Source: an uncultured Veillonella sp. (lineage in GTDB: Bacteria; Bacillota; Negativicutes; Veillonellales; Veillonellaceae). From it: a DNA stretch of 13,797 nt. The position numbers and the translations under genes are program-made. The stretch covers positions 1 to 13,797 of the forward strand of contig NZ_CAKPTN010000032.1 of the NCBI RefSeq assembly GCF_934190855.1, given 5' to 3'. Shown here piece after piece: positions 7,068 to 13,797 of the stretch. Positions within the stretch are counted from its first letter, which is position 1, and each line of letters begins with the position of its first letter. The notes beneath the pieces were generated by a model, which saw nothing but the letters and a program-made list of their open reading frames with translations, had not been told where the DNA came from and did not search any database.

Positions 7068-8867
7068 ATGTCAACGAAAAAGATTCGAAACTTCTGTATT
7101 ATAGCTCATATTGACCATGGTAAATCTACCATTGCCGACAGATTAATTGAATATACTGGCACATTACAAAAACGTGAAATGGAAGCTCAAGTTTTAGACT
7201 CCATGGATTTAGAACGGGAACGTGGTATTACTATTAAAGCGCAATCTGTTCGTATTTTGTATAAAGCACAAGATGGTGAAGAATATATCTTGAATCTCAT
7301 CGATACTCCAGGCCATGTGGATTTCAGCTATGAAGTATCTCGTTCTCTTGCAGCTTGTGAAGGTGCATTGCTTGTAGTAGATGCGGCACAAGGTGTAGAA
7401 GCACAAACGTTGGCAAATGTGTATCTCGCTTTAGAACATGACCTTGAAATCATTCCTGTTATTAACAAAATCGATTTGCCTTCAGCAGATCCTGATCGAG
7501 TTAAACAAGAAATTGAAGATATTATTGGTTTAGATGCATCAGAAGCAGTATTATGTTCTGCTAAATCTGGCATTGGTATTCCAGATATTTTGGAAGCTAT
7601 CGTAAATAAGGTGCCTGCACCGCCAGATAAATCTAATGAACCAACAAGAGCATTGATTTTTGATAGCCGCTTTGATGCGTATAAAGGTGCTATTGCTTAT
7701 GTACGTGTAAAAGAAGGTACTATTAAAGCAAAAGACACAATCCGTATGATGCATGATAAAAAGGATTTTGATGTAACAGAACTTGGTATCTTTACACCAA
7801 ATCTCGTGCCTGTTCAGGAATTACCATGTGGTTCTGTAGGTTGTATTGCAGCTAGCATCAAAAATGTAAAAGATTGCCACGTAGGTGACACTGTAACATT
7901 GGCTAATAATCCTGCAACAGAGCCTTTACCTGGTTATCGCAAGGCTGTATCTATGGTATATTGTGGTCTTTATCCAACAGAATCTAAAGATTATGAAAAT
8001 CTTCGTGATGCATTAGAAAAATTACAGCTGAATGATGCTGCCTTAGAGTACGAAGCAGAAACATCGTTGGCGTTGGGCTTCGGTTTCCGTTGTGGTTTCC
8101 TTGGATTATTACATATGGATGTCATTCAAGAACGTTTAGAGCGTGAATATAATTTGACGCTTATTACGACAGCTCCATCTGTAAACTACAAGGTATATAA
8201 AACAAATGGAGAAATGCTAGAAGTTGATAATCCGGCTAAATTGCCACCTCCAACAGAAATCGATTACATTGAAGAACCTTATGTTAAGGCTACTACAATC
8301 GTACCTAAAGATTTTGTAGGTACTATCATGGAGCTATCCCAAGATAAACGCGGTGAATACCAATCTATGGAATACTTAGATGAAACTAGAGTATCCGTTG
8401 TATATCACTTGCCTTTGAGTGAAATTATTTATGACTACTTCGATAAATTGAAATCTGCTACAAAAGGTTATGCTTCTCTTGACTATGAATTGATTGGCTA
8501 TAAACAATCTCCAATGGTTAAGATGGATATTCTTTTGAATGGTGAGCCAGTGGATGCGTTGTCTATTATCGTACATAAGGACCGTGCTGCAACACGTGGA
8601 CGTGCATTAGCGGAAAAATTAAAAGAACTTATTCCTCGTCAAATGTTTGAAATTCCTATTCAAGCAGCGGTAGGCACAAAAATTGTGGCTCGTGAGACTG
8701 TAAAAGCTTGGCGTAAAGACGTTTTAGCGAAGTGTTACGGTGGTGATATTTCTCGTAAACGTAAATTGCTAGAAAAACAAAAAGCTGGTAAGAAACGTAT
8801 GAAGGCTGTGGGCTCCGTAGAGATTCCACAAGAAGCATTTATGGCTATTCTCAAGGTTGAGGACTAA
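7068..8867 (+). CDS. lepA: elongation factor 4 (LepA), translational GTPase
   Basis: This 599-residue protein is full length for LepA/EF4, a ribosome-associated GTPase related to EF-G that acts on stalled or initiating ribosomes. The GTPase motifs are AHIDHGKST (13-21, G1), the LERERGITI switch I segment (G2), DTPGHVDF (79-86, G3 with the catalytic His83), NKIDLP (133-138, G4) and SAKSG (G5). The C-terminal LepA-specific domain is present, with [20 protein letters not shown] and the ending [12 protein letters not shown]. The start fits the family N-terminus ([18 protein letters not shown]). The ribosome-binding arrangement is unusual: SD and ATG are split by a hairpin. hemW begins 4 bases after the stop. 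The order lepA-hemW-hrcA-grpE-dnaK is common in Firmicutes. Confidence 0.98.
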   Translation: MSTKKIRNFCIIAHIDHGKSTIADRLIEYTGTLQKREMEAQVLDSMDLERERGITIKAQSVRILYKAQDGEEYILNLIDTPGHVDFSYEVSRSLAACEGALLVVDAAQGVEAQTLANVYLALEHDLEIIPVINKIDLPSADPDRVKQEIEDIIGLDASEAVLCSAKSGIGIPDILEAIVNKVPAPPDKSNEPTRALIFDSRFDAYKGAIAYVRVKEGTIKAKDTIRMMHDKKDFDVTELGIFTPNLVPVQELPCGSVGCIAASIKNVKDCHVGDTVTLANNPATEPLPGYRKAVSMVYCGLYPTESKDYENLRDALEKLQLNDAALEYEAETSLALGFGFRCGFLGLLHMDVIQERLEREYNLTLITTAPSVNYKVYKTNGEMLEVDNPAKLPPPTEIDYIEEPYVKATTIVPKDFVGTIMELSQDKRGEYQSMEYLDETRVSVVYHLPLSEIIYDYFDKLKSATKGYASLDYELIGYKQSPMVKMDILLNGEPVDALSIIVHKDRAATRGRALAEKLKELIPRQMFEIPIQAAVGTKIVARETVKAWRKDVLAKCYGGDISRKRKLLEKQKAGKKRMKAVGSVEIPQEAFMAILKVED

Positions 8868-8871
8868 TATA

Positions 8872-10056
8872 ATGAATACAGATTCTAATATCCTGAATCT
8901 GTCTACACTTGGGGATATGGGCTTGTATGTCCATATCCCTTTTTGTAAACAGAAATGTATGTATTGTGATTTTCCAGCCTATCAAAATTTACAAGATTAT
9001 TACGAAACTTATGTCTATGCATTAGTACAAGAAATGGATCTGTGGGTCTTGGAACATCCAGAATCTAAATCTAAACCTATTGATACCATTTACTTTGGTG
9101 GCGGTACACCTACTGAATTATCAATTCAACAGTTACAGATGATTGTAGATAAAATCAAAAATACTTTTACTATTACTGACGATTGTCATATGACTATAGA
9201 GTCTAATCCTGGTGAAGTAGATCTACAGTATCTTACTAAGTTAGTTAAACTAGGTTTTAATCGTATTAGTTTTGGTGTTCAAACCTTTGATGATAAGGCG
9301 CTTACCATGCTGCATCGCAGTCATAATGGGGGAAAGGCTAAACAAGCTGTTTATGATGCTAAAGAGGCAGGCTTTACAGATATCAATATTGATTTAATTT
9401 ATGGTTTGCCACGACAAACCTTAGAGGATATTCAACATAATTTAGATATTGTAAAAGCCTTACCGATTAATCATATTTCTACGTATGGACTTCAAGTTGA
9501 GGTAGGAACTTATCTATATCATTTAGTACAAAAGAACTTGATCTCTATTCCTAGTGAAAGTATAGATGAGTCAATGTATGATACGATGATGGCTGGTTTA
9601 AAAGAACTAGGATTTGAGCGATACGAGATTTCAAATTTCGCGAAGGGTAATTCCTACAGTCGTCATAATTTAAAATATTGGCATTACGTAGACTATTTAG
9701 GTTTTGGTGCTGGTGCTCATTCTTTCTATAATGGTATTCGGCGAAGTAACAATCGCAATGTAATGCCTTATATACAAGCCGTAGATCGATATACTATGCC
9801 CACTATCGATACGGAGACTATTACTGTAGAGCGAGCACAAGAGGATTTTTGCTTCTTAGCACTTCGCACTAAGTGGGGCCTTGAGGAGAAAAAATTTGAG
9901 AACAGATTTAATGTATCTGTTCATACTTTATTTGGCACTATATTAGAGGATTTAGTTACTAAAGGTTTATTAGAATATGAAAATGGTAGTTATCATTTAA
10001 GTTCTGAAGGGGCCAAACATGGTAACTATGTATTTAGTCAATTTATTCGTGAGTAA
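8872..10056 (+). CDS. hemW: radical SAM heme chaperone HemW (HemN-like)
   Basis: The product has 394 residues. The radical-SAM motif CKQKCMYC (C25, C29, C32) follows YVHIPF, and CDF after it is HemW-like, not the CxC of true HemN coproporphyrinogen dehydrogenase. Further family motifs are YFGGGTPTEL, IESNPGEV, ISFGVQTFDD, NIDLIYGLPRQT, YEISNFAKGNSYSRHNLKYW and GFGAGAHSF. HemW binds heme and is thought to deliver it to membrane haemoproteins. The open frame reaches a TTG at 8857 inside lepA; I prefer ATG 8872 because GAGGA (8859-8863) lies 8 bases upstream. A second candidate is ATG 8917 (codon 16), which would give an N-terminus like the short Bacillus form, but it is buried in a hairpin and has poor SD spacing. 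The first 70 bases hold two perfect inverted repeats. Confidence 0.94.
   Translation: MNTDSNILNLSTLGDMGLYVHIPFCKQKCMYCDFPAYQNLQDYYETYVYALVQEMDLWVLEHPESKSKPIDTIYFGGGTPTELSIQQLQMIVDKIKNTFTITDDCHMTIESNPGEVDLQYLTKLVKLGFNRISFGVQTFDDKALTMLHRSHNGGKAKQAVYDAKEAGFTDINIDLIYGLPRQTLEDIQHNLDIVKALPINHISTYGLQVEVGTYLYHLVQKNLISIPSESIDESMYDTMMAGLKELGFERYEISNFAKGNSYSRHNLKYWHYVDYLGFGAGAHSFYNGIRRSNNRNVMPYIQAVDRYTMPTIDTETITVERAQEDFCFLALRTKWGLEEKKFENRFNVSVHTLFGTILEDLVTKGLLEYENGSYHLSSEGAKHGNYVFSQFIRE
8878..8902 (+). repeat. inverted repeat at the start of hemW
   Basis: ACAGATTC (8878-8885) and GAATCTGT (8895-8902) are perfect inverted repeats with a 9-base spacer, beginning 6 bases after the A of the hemW start codon. 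It is immediately upstream of a stronger hairpin at 8912-8939. Alone it is not beyond chance. Confidence 0.35.
8911..8944 (+). terminator. terminator-like (attenuator-like) hairpin within the 5' end of hemW
   Basis: GGGATATGG (8912-8920) pairs perfectly with CCATATCCC (8931-8939), extendable by G-U pairs, and the stem is followed at once by TTTTT (8940-8944). This is the form of an intrinsic terminator, but inside coding sequence at codons 14-24. The right arm encodes the conserved HIPF, so coding constraint explains part of it. It might reduce hemW transcription relative to lepA when ribosomes are absent. Confidence 0.35.
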
Positions 10057-10089
10057 TTTCTCACAGTCTCTCAAAATCTAATATGTTAG

Positions 10090-10133
10090 TATAAATAGGA
10101 TGATGATGAATAAGCATGCTAGATTTGAGGAGG
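10090..10133 (+). promoter_or_regulatory. weak candidate promoter and strong ribosome-binding site before the siroheme-protein gene
   Basis: TATAAAT (10090-10096) could be a -10 box; no convincing -35 is visible 16-18 bases upstream. GAGGAGG (10127-10133) is a near-perfect Shine-Dalgarno. It lies 1 base from ATG 10135 and 4 bases from ATG 10138, which favours the second. The 78-base gap after hemW has no clear terminator, so read-through from hemW is also possible. Confidence 0.35.
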
Positions 10134-10137
10134 AATG

Positions 10138-10740
10138 ATGAAGACATCGGTAATTTTACACGGTTTACATAACGAATTTACTTTAGACCAAATGAAGGCA
10201 TGCATAGAATTAGCTGAAAAATATGGTGGATCTTTCCGCCATGTAGTAACAGGTTTACAAATTACAGGCATTGAAAAAGACGATAAAGAACAACTTATCT
10301 CAGAGTTACCCGAAGGTGTAACTACTGTTGTTCATAGAGGCGTAAATTCTTTAATTGCCTGCGTAGGTAAGGGCTATTGTAAAAATGGCCAAATGGAAAC
10401 GAAAGAATTGGCTGATTATGTGGAGAGAAAACATTACGGCCGAAAAACATCACATAAGTGTAAAATTGGCATTAGTGGATGTGGTCGTAATTGTCCAGAT
10501 GCAATGGTAAAAGATATTGCCTTTATTGGCACCTCTCAAGGTTATATGCTTGCTGTTGGTGGTAATACAGGTATTAATCCTGAAGCTGGCATAATTTTAG
10601 CTAGAAATCTTACCGTAGAACAATCTAAAAAAGCTGTTGATATTCTCGTTGATTGGTACGCAGAGCATGGTCAACCACGTGAGCGCATGGGGAAACTATT
10701 AGCTAGATTAGGTAATCCACTGGAAGGTGTAGAGCTATAA
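10138..10740 (+). CDS. small single-domain siroheme / 4Fe-4S sulfite-nitrite reductase-like protein
   Basis: The protein has 200 residues (201 if ATG 10135 is used). It has one nitrite/sulfite reductase ferredoxin-like half (about residues 1-65) and one siroheme/4Fe-4S half. The cluster and siroheme ligand pattern is complete: CVGKGYC (C75, C81; CX5C) and CGRNC (C115, C119; CX3C), followed by a Gly-rich stretch, VGGNTGINPEAG. Known sulfite and nitrite reductases carry these modules twice or as paired subunits, so this is a minimal version, like the small sulfite-reductase-like proteins of anaerobes and methanogens. Substrate and electron donor are unknown, and no partner gene lies beside it. 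It sits alone between hemW and hrcA and ends before a strong hairpin. Confidence 0.82.
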   Translation: MKTSVILHGLHNEFTLDQMKACIELAEKYGGSFRHVVTGLQITGIEKDDKEQLISELPEGVTTVVHRGVNSLIACVGKGYCKNGQMETKELADYVERKHYGRKTSHKCKIGISGCGRNCPDAMVKDIAFIGTSQGYMLAVGGNTGINPEAGIILARNLTVEQSKKAVDILVDWYAEHGQPRERMGKLLARLGNPLEGVEL

Positions 10741-10826
10741 TTATTTAGTTCTAATAGTAGTAAAATATTATAATCAAATATTTACGAGATTTTATTAAAG
10801 ATAATAATTTAATATCATATAAATAA

Positions 10827-10864
10827 AACAACAGCCACAGCGGATTTTCGCTGTGGCTGTTGTT
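10827..10864. terminator. strong 16-bp hairpin, probable terminator
   Basis: AACAACAGCCACAGCG (10827-10842) pairs perfectly with CGCTGTGGCTGTTGTT (10849-10864) around a GATTTT loop. It lies 87 bases after the siroheme-protein stop. The + strand has no U-run after the stem (CATAAAG follows), whereas the - strand does (TTTTATTT from 10828 downwards). It may therefore work in both directions or mainly for - strand transcripts. Confidence 0.75.
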
Positions 10865-10880
10865 CATAAAGAAGAATATT

Positions 10881-10987
10881 AAAACACTTATACTATTTTA
10901 TATGTTTACTAAATTTATTAATTAGAATAAATCAATATAATTAATAAATTTGAAATATGACATAAAGTGAGATAGTATAAGTGTTTT
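10881..10987. repeat. 107-bp nested inverted repeat (MITE-like or long RNA hairpin)
   Basis: The outer arms AAAACACTTATACTAT (10881-10896) and ATAGTATAAGTGTTTT (10972-10987) are perfect 16-base inverted repeats. Inside is a second perfect pair, AAATTTATTAATTA (10911-10924) and TAATTAATAAATTT (10938-10951), with a 13-base loop. TATGT (10901-10905) can pair with ACATA (10960-10964) between them. The whole could fold as one long interrupted hairpin. A clean target-site duplication is not seen; TATT occurs next to the left end and 2 bases beyond the right end. There is no coding capacity. Confidence 0.7.
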
Positions 10988-11086
10988 CTTATTGTTACAC
11001 TTTGATTTTTTGACTATTTAATCAAAAATATAGAATTGTCTTTTTGACTAAATAGATATTATTTGACTTTTTCGGTATTTTTTCGC

Positions 11087-11117
11087 TTGACAATTTTTAC
11101 CAATGTGATAATATTAT
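11087..11117 (+). promoter_or_regulatory. promoter of hrcA-grpE-dnaK
   Basis: A perfect -35 box TTGACA (11087-11092) is present. The -10 is either TAATAT (11109-11114, spacer 16, 4 of 6) or TATTAT (11112-11117, spacer 19, 5 of 6). The CIRCE operator starts 8-11 bases after it, so a bound HrcA would cover the transcription start. Confidence 0.75.
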
Positions 11118-11125
11118 ACATGCGA

Positions 11126-11152
11126 TTAGCACTCAAAGTTTATGAGTGCTAA
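11126..11152. promoter_or_regulatory. CIRCE operator (HrcA binding site)
   Basis: TTAGCACTC (11126-11134), nine bases, then GAGTGCTAA (11144-11152) is an exact match to the CIRCE consensus. It lies between the promoter and the hrcA ribosome-binding site and ends 14 bases before the start codon. HrcA is known to bind this element and repress the dnaK operon until heat shock titrates GroEL. Confidence 0.98.
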
Positions 11153-11166
11153 CAAGAGGTGTCATT

Positions 11167-12195
11167 ATGGATGAAAGAAAACAGCGCATCTTGCGAGCCA
11201 TAATTGAAGACTACGTTAAATCCGCAGAACCTGTAGGATCTCGAACGATTGCTAAGAACTATAATCTTGGTATCAGTCCTGCTACGGTGCGAAATGAAAT
11301 GTCCGATTTAGAGGAATTAGGCTATTTAGAGCAACCTCATACATCGGCTGGACGTATTCCTTCAGCTAAGGGCTATCGCTTATATGTTGATTCCATGTTG
11401 AGTCAACAACCTGTTCCATTACAGGATGCTGAAAAAATTGAAATGTTATGGAAACATTCCAACGGATCGACAAGTGAACTTTTCTTAAATATGGCTAAAC
11501 TGCTTTCACAAGTGAGCCATAGTATGAGTTTATTCCTAGCTCCAGCTCATGATAGAGCATTAATTAAATACATTCATGTATTACCGCTAGATAGTCATCA
11601 AGCCATTATGGTAGTTATTACCGAAACAGGTGCACTCGATAATGAGTTGATGTACTTTGGTGAAAGTGTTTCACCAGAGCTTTTACAAAGTCTAGCCATA
11701 CAATTTAGCAACGCATTACAGAATGTAAGTATTGGTCATGTAACGGCTGAAGCACTAGGAAGCTTATTGATTCATATGGAAGGTCCGCAGGGGATTTTAT
11801 TAATCCTGTCGGAAACATTATTACGAGCTATTAATAAACGTAAGTTGTTCTATTCGGTAGGTACCACAGAGTTGTTAAATCAACCAGAATTTAAGTCTGT
11901 TGAAAAGGTACAACCCTTGCTTTCATTAGTGGAAGAACAAAATCAATTGGGACAGTTATTAAAAGATGATTCACCAACACCAGTTAAGGTTAAGATTGGT
12001 ATAGAGAATGAAACTGAAGCACTTCAATCGATGAGTGTGGTACAAGCTGATTTTACTCATCAAGATCAGCCTATAGGAACTCTTGCTATTCTAGGGCCAA
12101 CACGAATGGAATACGGGCGAATTATTGGCATGCTATCTCATATGAAACATATAATGGAAACTATGGTAAAAGAACAAAATAGAAAGGGCATATAA
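11167..12195 (+). CDS. hrcA: heat-inducible transcription repressor HrcA
   Basis: This is a 342-residue HrcA of normal length. The N-terminal winged helix-turn-helix (about 1-75) has EPVGSRTIAKNY, ISPATVRNEMSDLEELGYLEQPHTSAGRIPS and GYRLYVD, all family signatures. The rest is the GAF-like and dimerisation region, ending in GPTRMEYGRIIGMLSHM. An in-frame GTG at 11146 lies inside the CIRCE element and is not a credible start. ATG 11167 has AGAGGTG 5 bases upstream and gives the usual N-terminus. HrcA should repress its own operon through the CIRCE site just upstream. The stop overlaps the grpE start by one base. Confidence 0.97.
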   Translation: MDERKQRILRAIIEDYVKSAEPVGSRTIAKNYNLGISPATVRNEMSDLEELGYLEQPHTSAGRIPSAKGYRLYVDSMLSQQPVPLQDAEKIEMLWKHSNGSTSELFLNMAKLLSQVSHSMSLFLAPAHDRALIKYIHVLPLDSHQAIMVVITETGALDNELMYFGESVSPELLQSLAIQFSNALQNVSIGHVTAEALGSLLIHMEGPQGILLILSETLLRAINKRKLFYSVGTTELLNQPEFKSVEKVQPLLSLVEEQNQLGQLLKDDSPTPVKVKIGIENETEALQSMSVVQADFTHQDQPIGTLAILGPTRMEYGRIIGMLSHMKHIMETMVKEQNRKGI

Positions 12196-12740
12196 TGGCT
12201 GAAGAACAAGACATTAAACAAGAAACGGTTGATGAAACAGTAGATACTACGAATGTAGAGGAAACAACTGTGGAAGCAACTGAAGAAGTTGTGGCTGATG
12301 CTGCTCAAGTGTTAGATGAGCTTAAAGCCGACTTTGATAATCGCTATAAGCGTTTACAAGCAGACTTTGAAAATTTCAAGCGTCGTACTAACCAAGAAAA
12401 AGAGCAACTTGCAGGATATGTTAAAGGGGATGTACTTACAGATTTACTTCCTGTATTAGATAACTTTGAACGAGCTGTTCAAAGTCCAGCAGAAGGTGAT
12501 GCTAAGGTATTCCTTGATGGATTTATCATGATTCATCAAAACTTGATGGCTATGTTATCTAAACATGGTTTAGCCGTTATCGATGCGGTTGGTAAACCAT
12601 TTGATCCAAATTTCCATCAAGCAATTATGCGAGTGCCGTCAGATGAATATGAATCTGATACGGTATGTGAAGTATTGCAAACTGGCTATACTGTTGATGG
12701 TCGTTGTATTCGTCCAGCAATGGTAAAAGTTGTTGAATAG
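12195..12740 (+). CDS. grpE: nucleotide exchange factor GrpE
   Basis: This 181-residue protein is the DnaK co-chaperone that releases ADP. An acidic, Glu/Thr/Val-rich N-terminus (1-35) is followed by a long coiled-coil helix with DFENFKRRTNQEKEQL (about 55-70) and the C-terminal beta domain with KPFDPNFHQAIM and RCIRPAMVKVV, the GrpE signature. The ATG overlaps the hrcA stop (TAATG) with AAAGGG about 8 bases upstream, so it is coupled to hrcA. dnaK starts 27 bases after the stop. Confidence 0.97.
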   Translation: MAEEQDIKQETVDETVDTTNVEETTVEATEEVVADAAQVLDELKADFDNRYKRLQADFENFKRRTNQEKEQLAGYVKGDVLTDLLPVLDNFERAVQSPAEGDAKVFLDGFIMIHQNLMAMLSKHGLAVIDAVGKPFDPNFHQAIMRVPSDEYESDTVCEVLQTGYTVDGRCIRPAMVKVVE

Positions 12741-12767
12741 ATTATAAGGTTTTAGGAGGCATATATT

Positions 12768-13797
12768 ATGGCAAAGGTAATTGGTATTGACTTAGGTACT
12801 ACAAACTCTTGTGTTGCGGTTATGGAAGGCGGCGAGCCTACGGTTATTACTAACCAAGAAGGCGCTCGTACAACTCCTTCCGTTGTAGGTTTTGCAAAAA
12901 ATGGCGAACGTTTGGTTGGTCAATTGGCTAAACGTCAAGCTGTATCTAATCCAGAAAACACAATCATTTCTATTAAACGTCACATGGGTACTGACTACAA
13001 AGTAACTGTAGAAGGTAAATCTTATACACCACAAGAAATTTCTGCTATGATTCTTCAAAAAATCAAAGCTGATGCAGAAGCTTACTTGGGCGAACCTGTA
13101 AAACAAGCTGTTATTACAGTTCCTGCATACTTTACAGATGCTCAACGCCAAGCTACTAAAGACGCTGGTGCGATTGCTGGTCTTGAAGTACTTCGTATCA
13201 TCAACGAACCTACAGCAGCTGCTCTTGCATATGGTGTAGATAAAGATGAAGACGGTAAAGTTCTTGTATTTGACCTTGGTGGTGGTACATTCGACGTATC
13301 TATCCTAGAACTTGGTGATGGCGTATTCGAAGTATTGGCAACATCTGGTAATAACCATCTTGGTGGCGATGACTTCGACCAACGTATCATGAACTACCTG
13401 ATTGAAGAATTCAAAAAAGAAACTGGTATCGACTTATCCAATGATAAATTAGCTGATCAACGTTTAAAAGAAGCTGCTGAAAAAGCAAAAATCGAATTGT
13501 CTGGTGTAGCAAGCACAAACATCAACTTGCCATTCATCACAGCTGATGCTACAGGTCCTAAGCATTTAGATGTAACATTAACTCGTGCAAAATTCGAAGA
13601 ATTGACTGCTGACTTGGTACAAGCTACAATCGAGCCTACTCGTAAAGCTATGCAAGATGCTGGTCTTTCCGCTTCTGATATCGATAAAGTATTGTTAGTA
13701 GGTGGTTCTAGCCGTATTCCTGCAGTACAAGATGCTATTAAAAAAGTATTGGGTAAAGAGCCAACTAAAAACGTTAACCCAGACGAATGTGTTGCTA
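12768..13797 (+). CDS. dnaK: molecular chaperone DnaK (Hsp70), N-terminal part (3' end outside window)
   Basis: The ATG at 12768, with AGGAGG (12754-12759) 8 bases upstream, opens a frame that runs off the window after 343 codons, most of the ATPase domain. Visible motifs are [14 protein letters not shown] (phosphate 1), [31 protein letters not shown] (connect 1), [12 protein letters not shown] (phosphate 2), LGGDDFD, and [13 protein letters not shown] (adenosine). After [11 protein letters not shown] the sequence goes almost straight to [10 protein letters not shown], lacking the roughly 25-residue insert of E. coli DnaK; this is the Firmicutes form. It is the third gene of the CIRCE-controlled operon. 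dnaJ is probably next, but that is outside the window. Confidence 0.98.
   Translation, partial: MAKVIGIDLGTTNSCVAVMEGGEPTVITNQEGARTTPSVVGFAKNGERLVGQLAKRQAVSNPENTIISIKRHMGTDYKVTVEGKSYTPQEISAMILQKIKADAEAYLGEPVKQAVITVPAYFTDAQRQATKDAGAIAGLEVLRIINEPTAAALAYGVDKDEDGKVLVFDLGGGTFDVSILELGDGVFEVLATSGNNHLGGDDFDQRIMNYLIEEFKKETGIDLSNDKLADQRLKEAAEKAKIELSGVASTNINLPFITADATGPKHLDVTLTRAKFEELTADLVQATIEPTRKAMQDAGLSASDIDKVLLVGGSSRIPAVQDAIKKVLGKEPTKNVNPDECVA

Larger units (their letters stand above)
10741..11125. other. AT-rich intergenic region before the heat-shock operon
   Basis: No gene is visible on either strand in these 385 bases. The parts I can support are a 16-bp hairpin (10827-10864), a nested palindrome (10881-10987), three TTTGACT heptads (11009, 11043, 11062) and the hrcA promoter. 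Bases 10741-10826 are very AT-rich and hold nothing else that I recognise. Confidence 0.8.

Noticed and set aside
7209..7754. Minus-strand open frames opposite lepA
   Set aside because: They overlap the conserved GTPase domain and have no family features or start signals.
8857..8871. TTG start for HemW at 8857
   Set aside because: It sits inside lepA without an SD; ATG 8872 has GAGGA 8 bases upstream.
10049..10064. GTGAG/CTCAC hairpin over the hemW stop as a terminator
   Set aside because: It is only 5 bp with no U-run after it.
11062..11068. CtsR operator call
   Set aside because: The heptads are not in the tandem 3-base spacing required for a CtsR box, so I report only repeated heptads.
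11146..11166. GTG start for HrcA at 11146
   Set aside because: It lies inside the right arm of CIRCE and has no SD; ATG 11167 has one and fits the family.
12792..13390. Minus-strand open frames opposite dnaK (12792-13151 and 13142-13390)
   Set aside because: They are antisense shadows of a highly conserved coding region with no RBS or recognisable protein.

Overview
The window is ordinary low-GC bacterial chromosome, densely coded on the + strand, with two housekeeping clusters. It most resembles a Negativicutes genome, probably Veillonella. This rests on AT-rich codon use, a DnaK that lacks the roughly 25-residue N-terminal insert found in proteobacterial DnaK, a HrcA/CIRCE heat-shock operon, and the Firmicutes-type orders mutS-mutL-miaA-ynbB and lepA-hemW-hrcA-grpE-dnaK. 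The genus is inferred by eye and was not tested by a search.

Region 1 (1-5807) is one tightly packed operon: the 3' end of mutS, then mutL, a YpiP/RsmJ-like methyltransferase, miaA and a PLP-dependent methionine gamma-lyase-family gene (ynbB type). All junctions overlap by 1-4 bases or are 1 base apart. A clear intrinsic terminator at 5774-5807 closes it. MutS and MutL repair mismatches, MiaA modifies tRNA A37, and the methyltransferase probably acts on RNA.

Region 2 (5808-10056) starts with a promoter and a roughly 115-nt leader rich in small hairpins. It continues with mnmA (tRNA 2-thiouridylase), lepA (EF4) and hemW (radical-SAM heme chaperone). The lepA and hemW starts each have an unusual stem-loop beside them. 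Region 3 (10057-10864) is a lone small siroheme/4Fe-4S sulfite or nitrite reductase-like gene followed by a strong hairpin. It lies between hemW and hrcA, genes that are neighbours in many Firmicutes.

Region 4 (10865-13797) holds a very AT-rich intergenic stretch with a 107-bp nested palindrome, repeated TTTGACT heptads, a promoter and a perfect CIRCE operator. These precede hrcA, grpE and the 5' part of dnaK, which runs off the window. HrcA should repress this operon through CIRCE, and GrpE is the nucleotide exchange factor for DnaK.

I found no new multi-gene system, phage, CRISPR array, tRNA, rRNA or transposase. The points worth a second look are RNA or DNA structures at gene starts and in the gap before hrcA, and the orphan siroheme protein.
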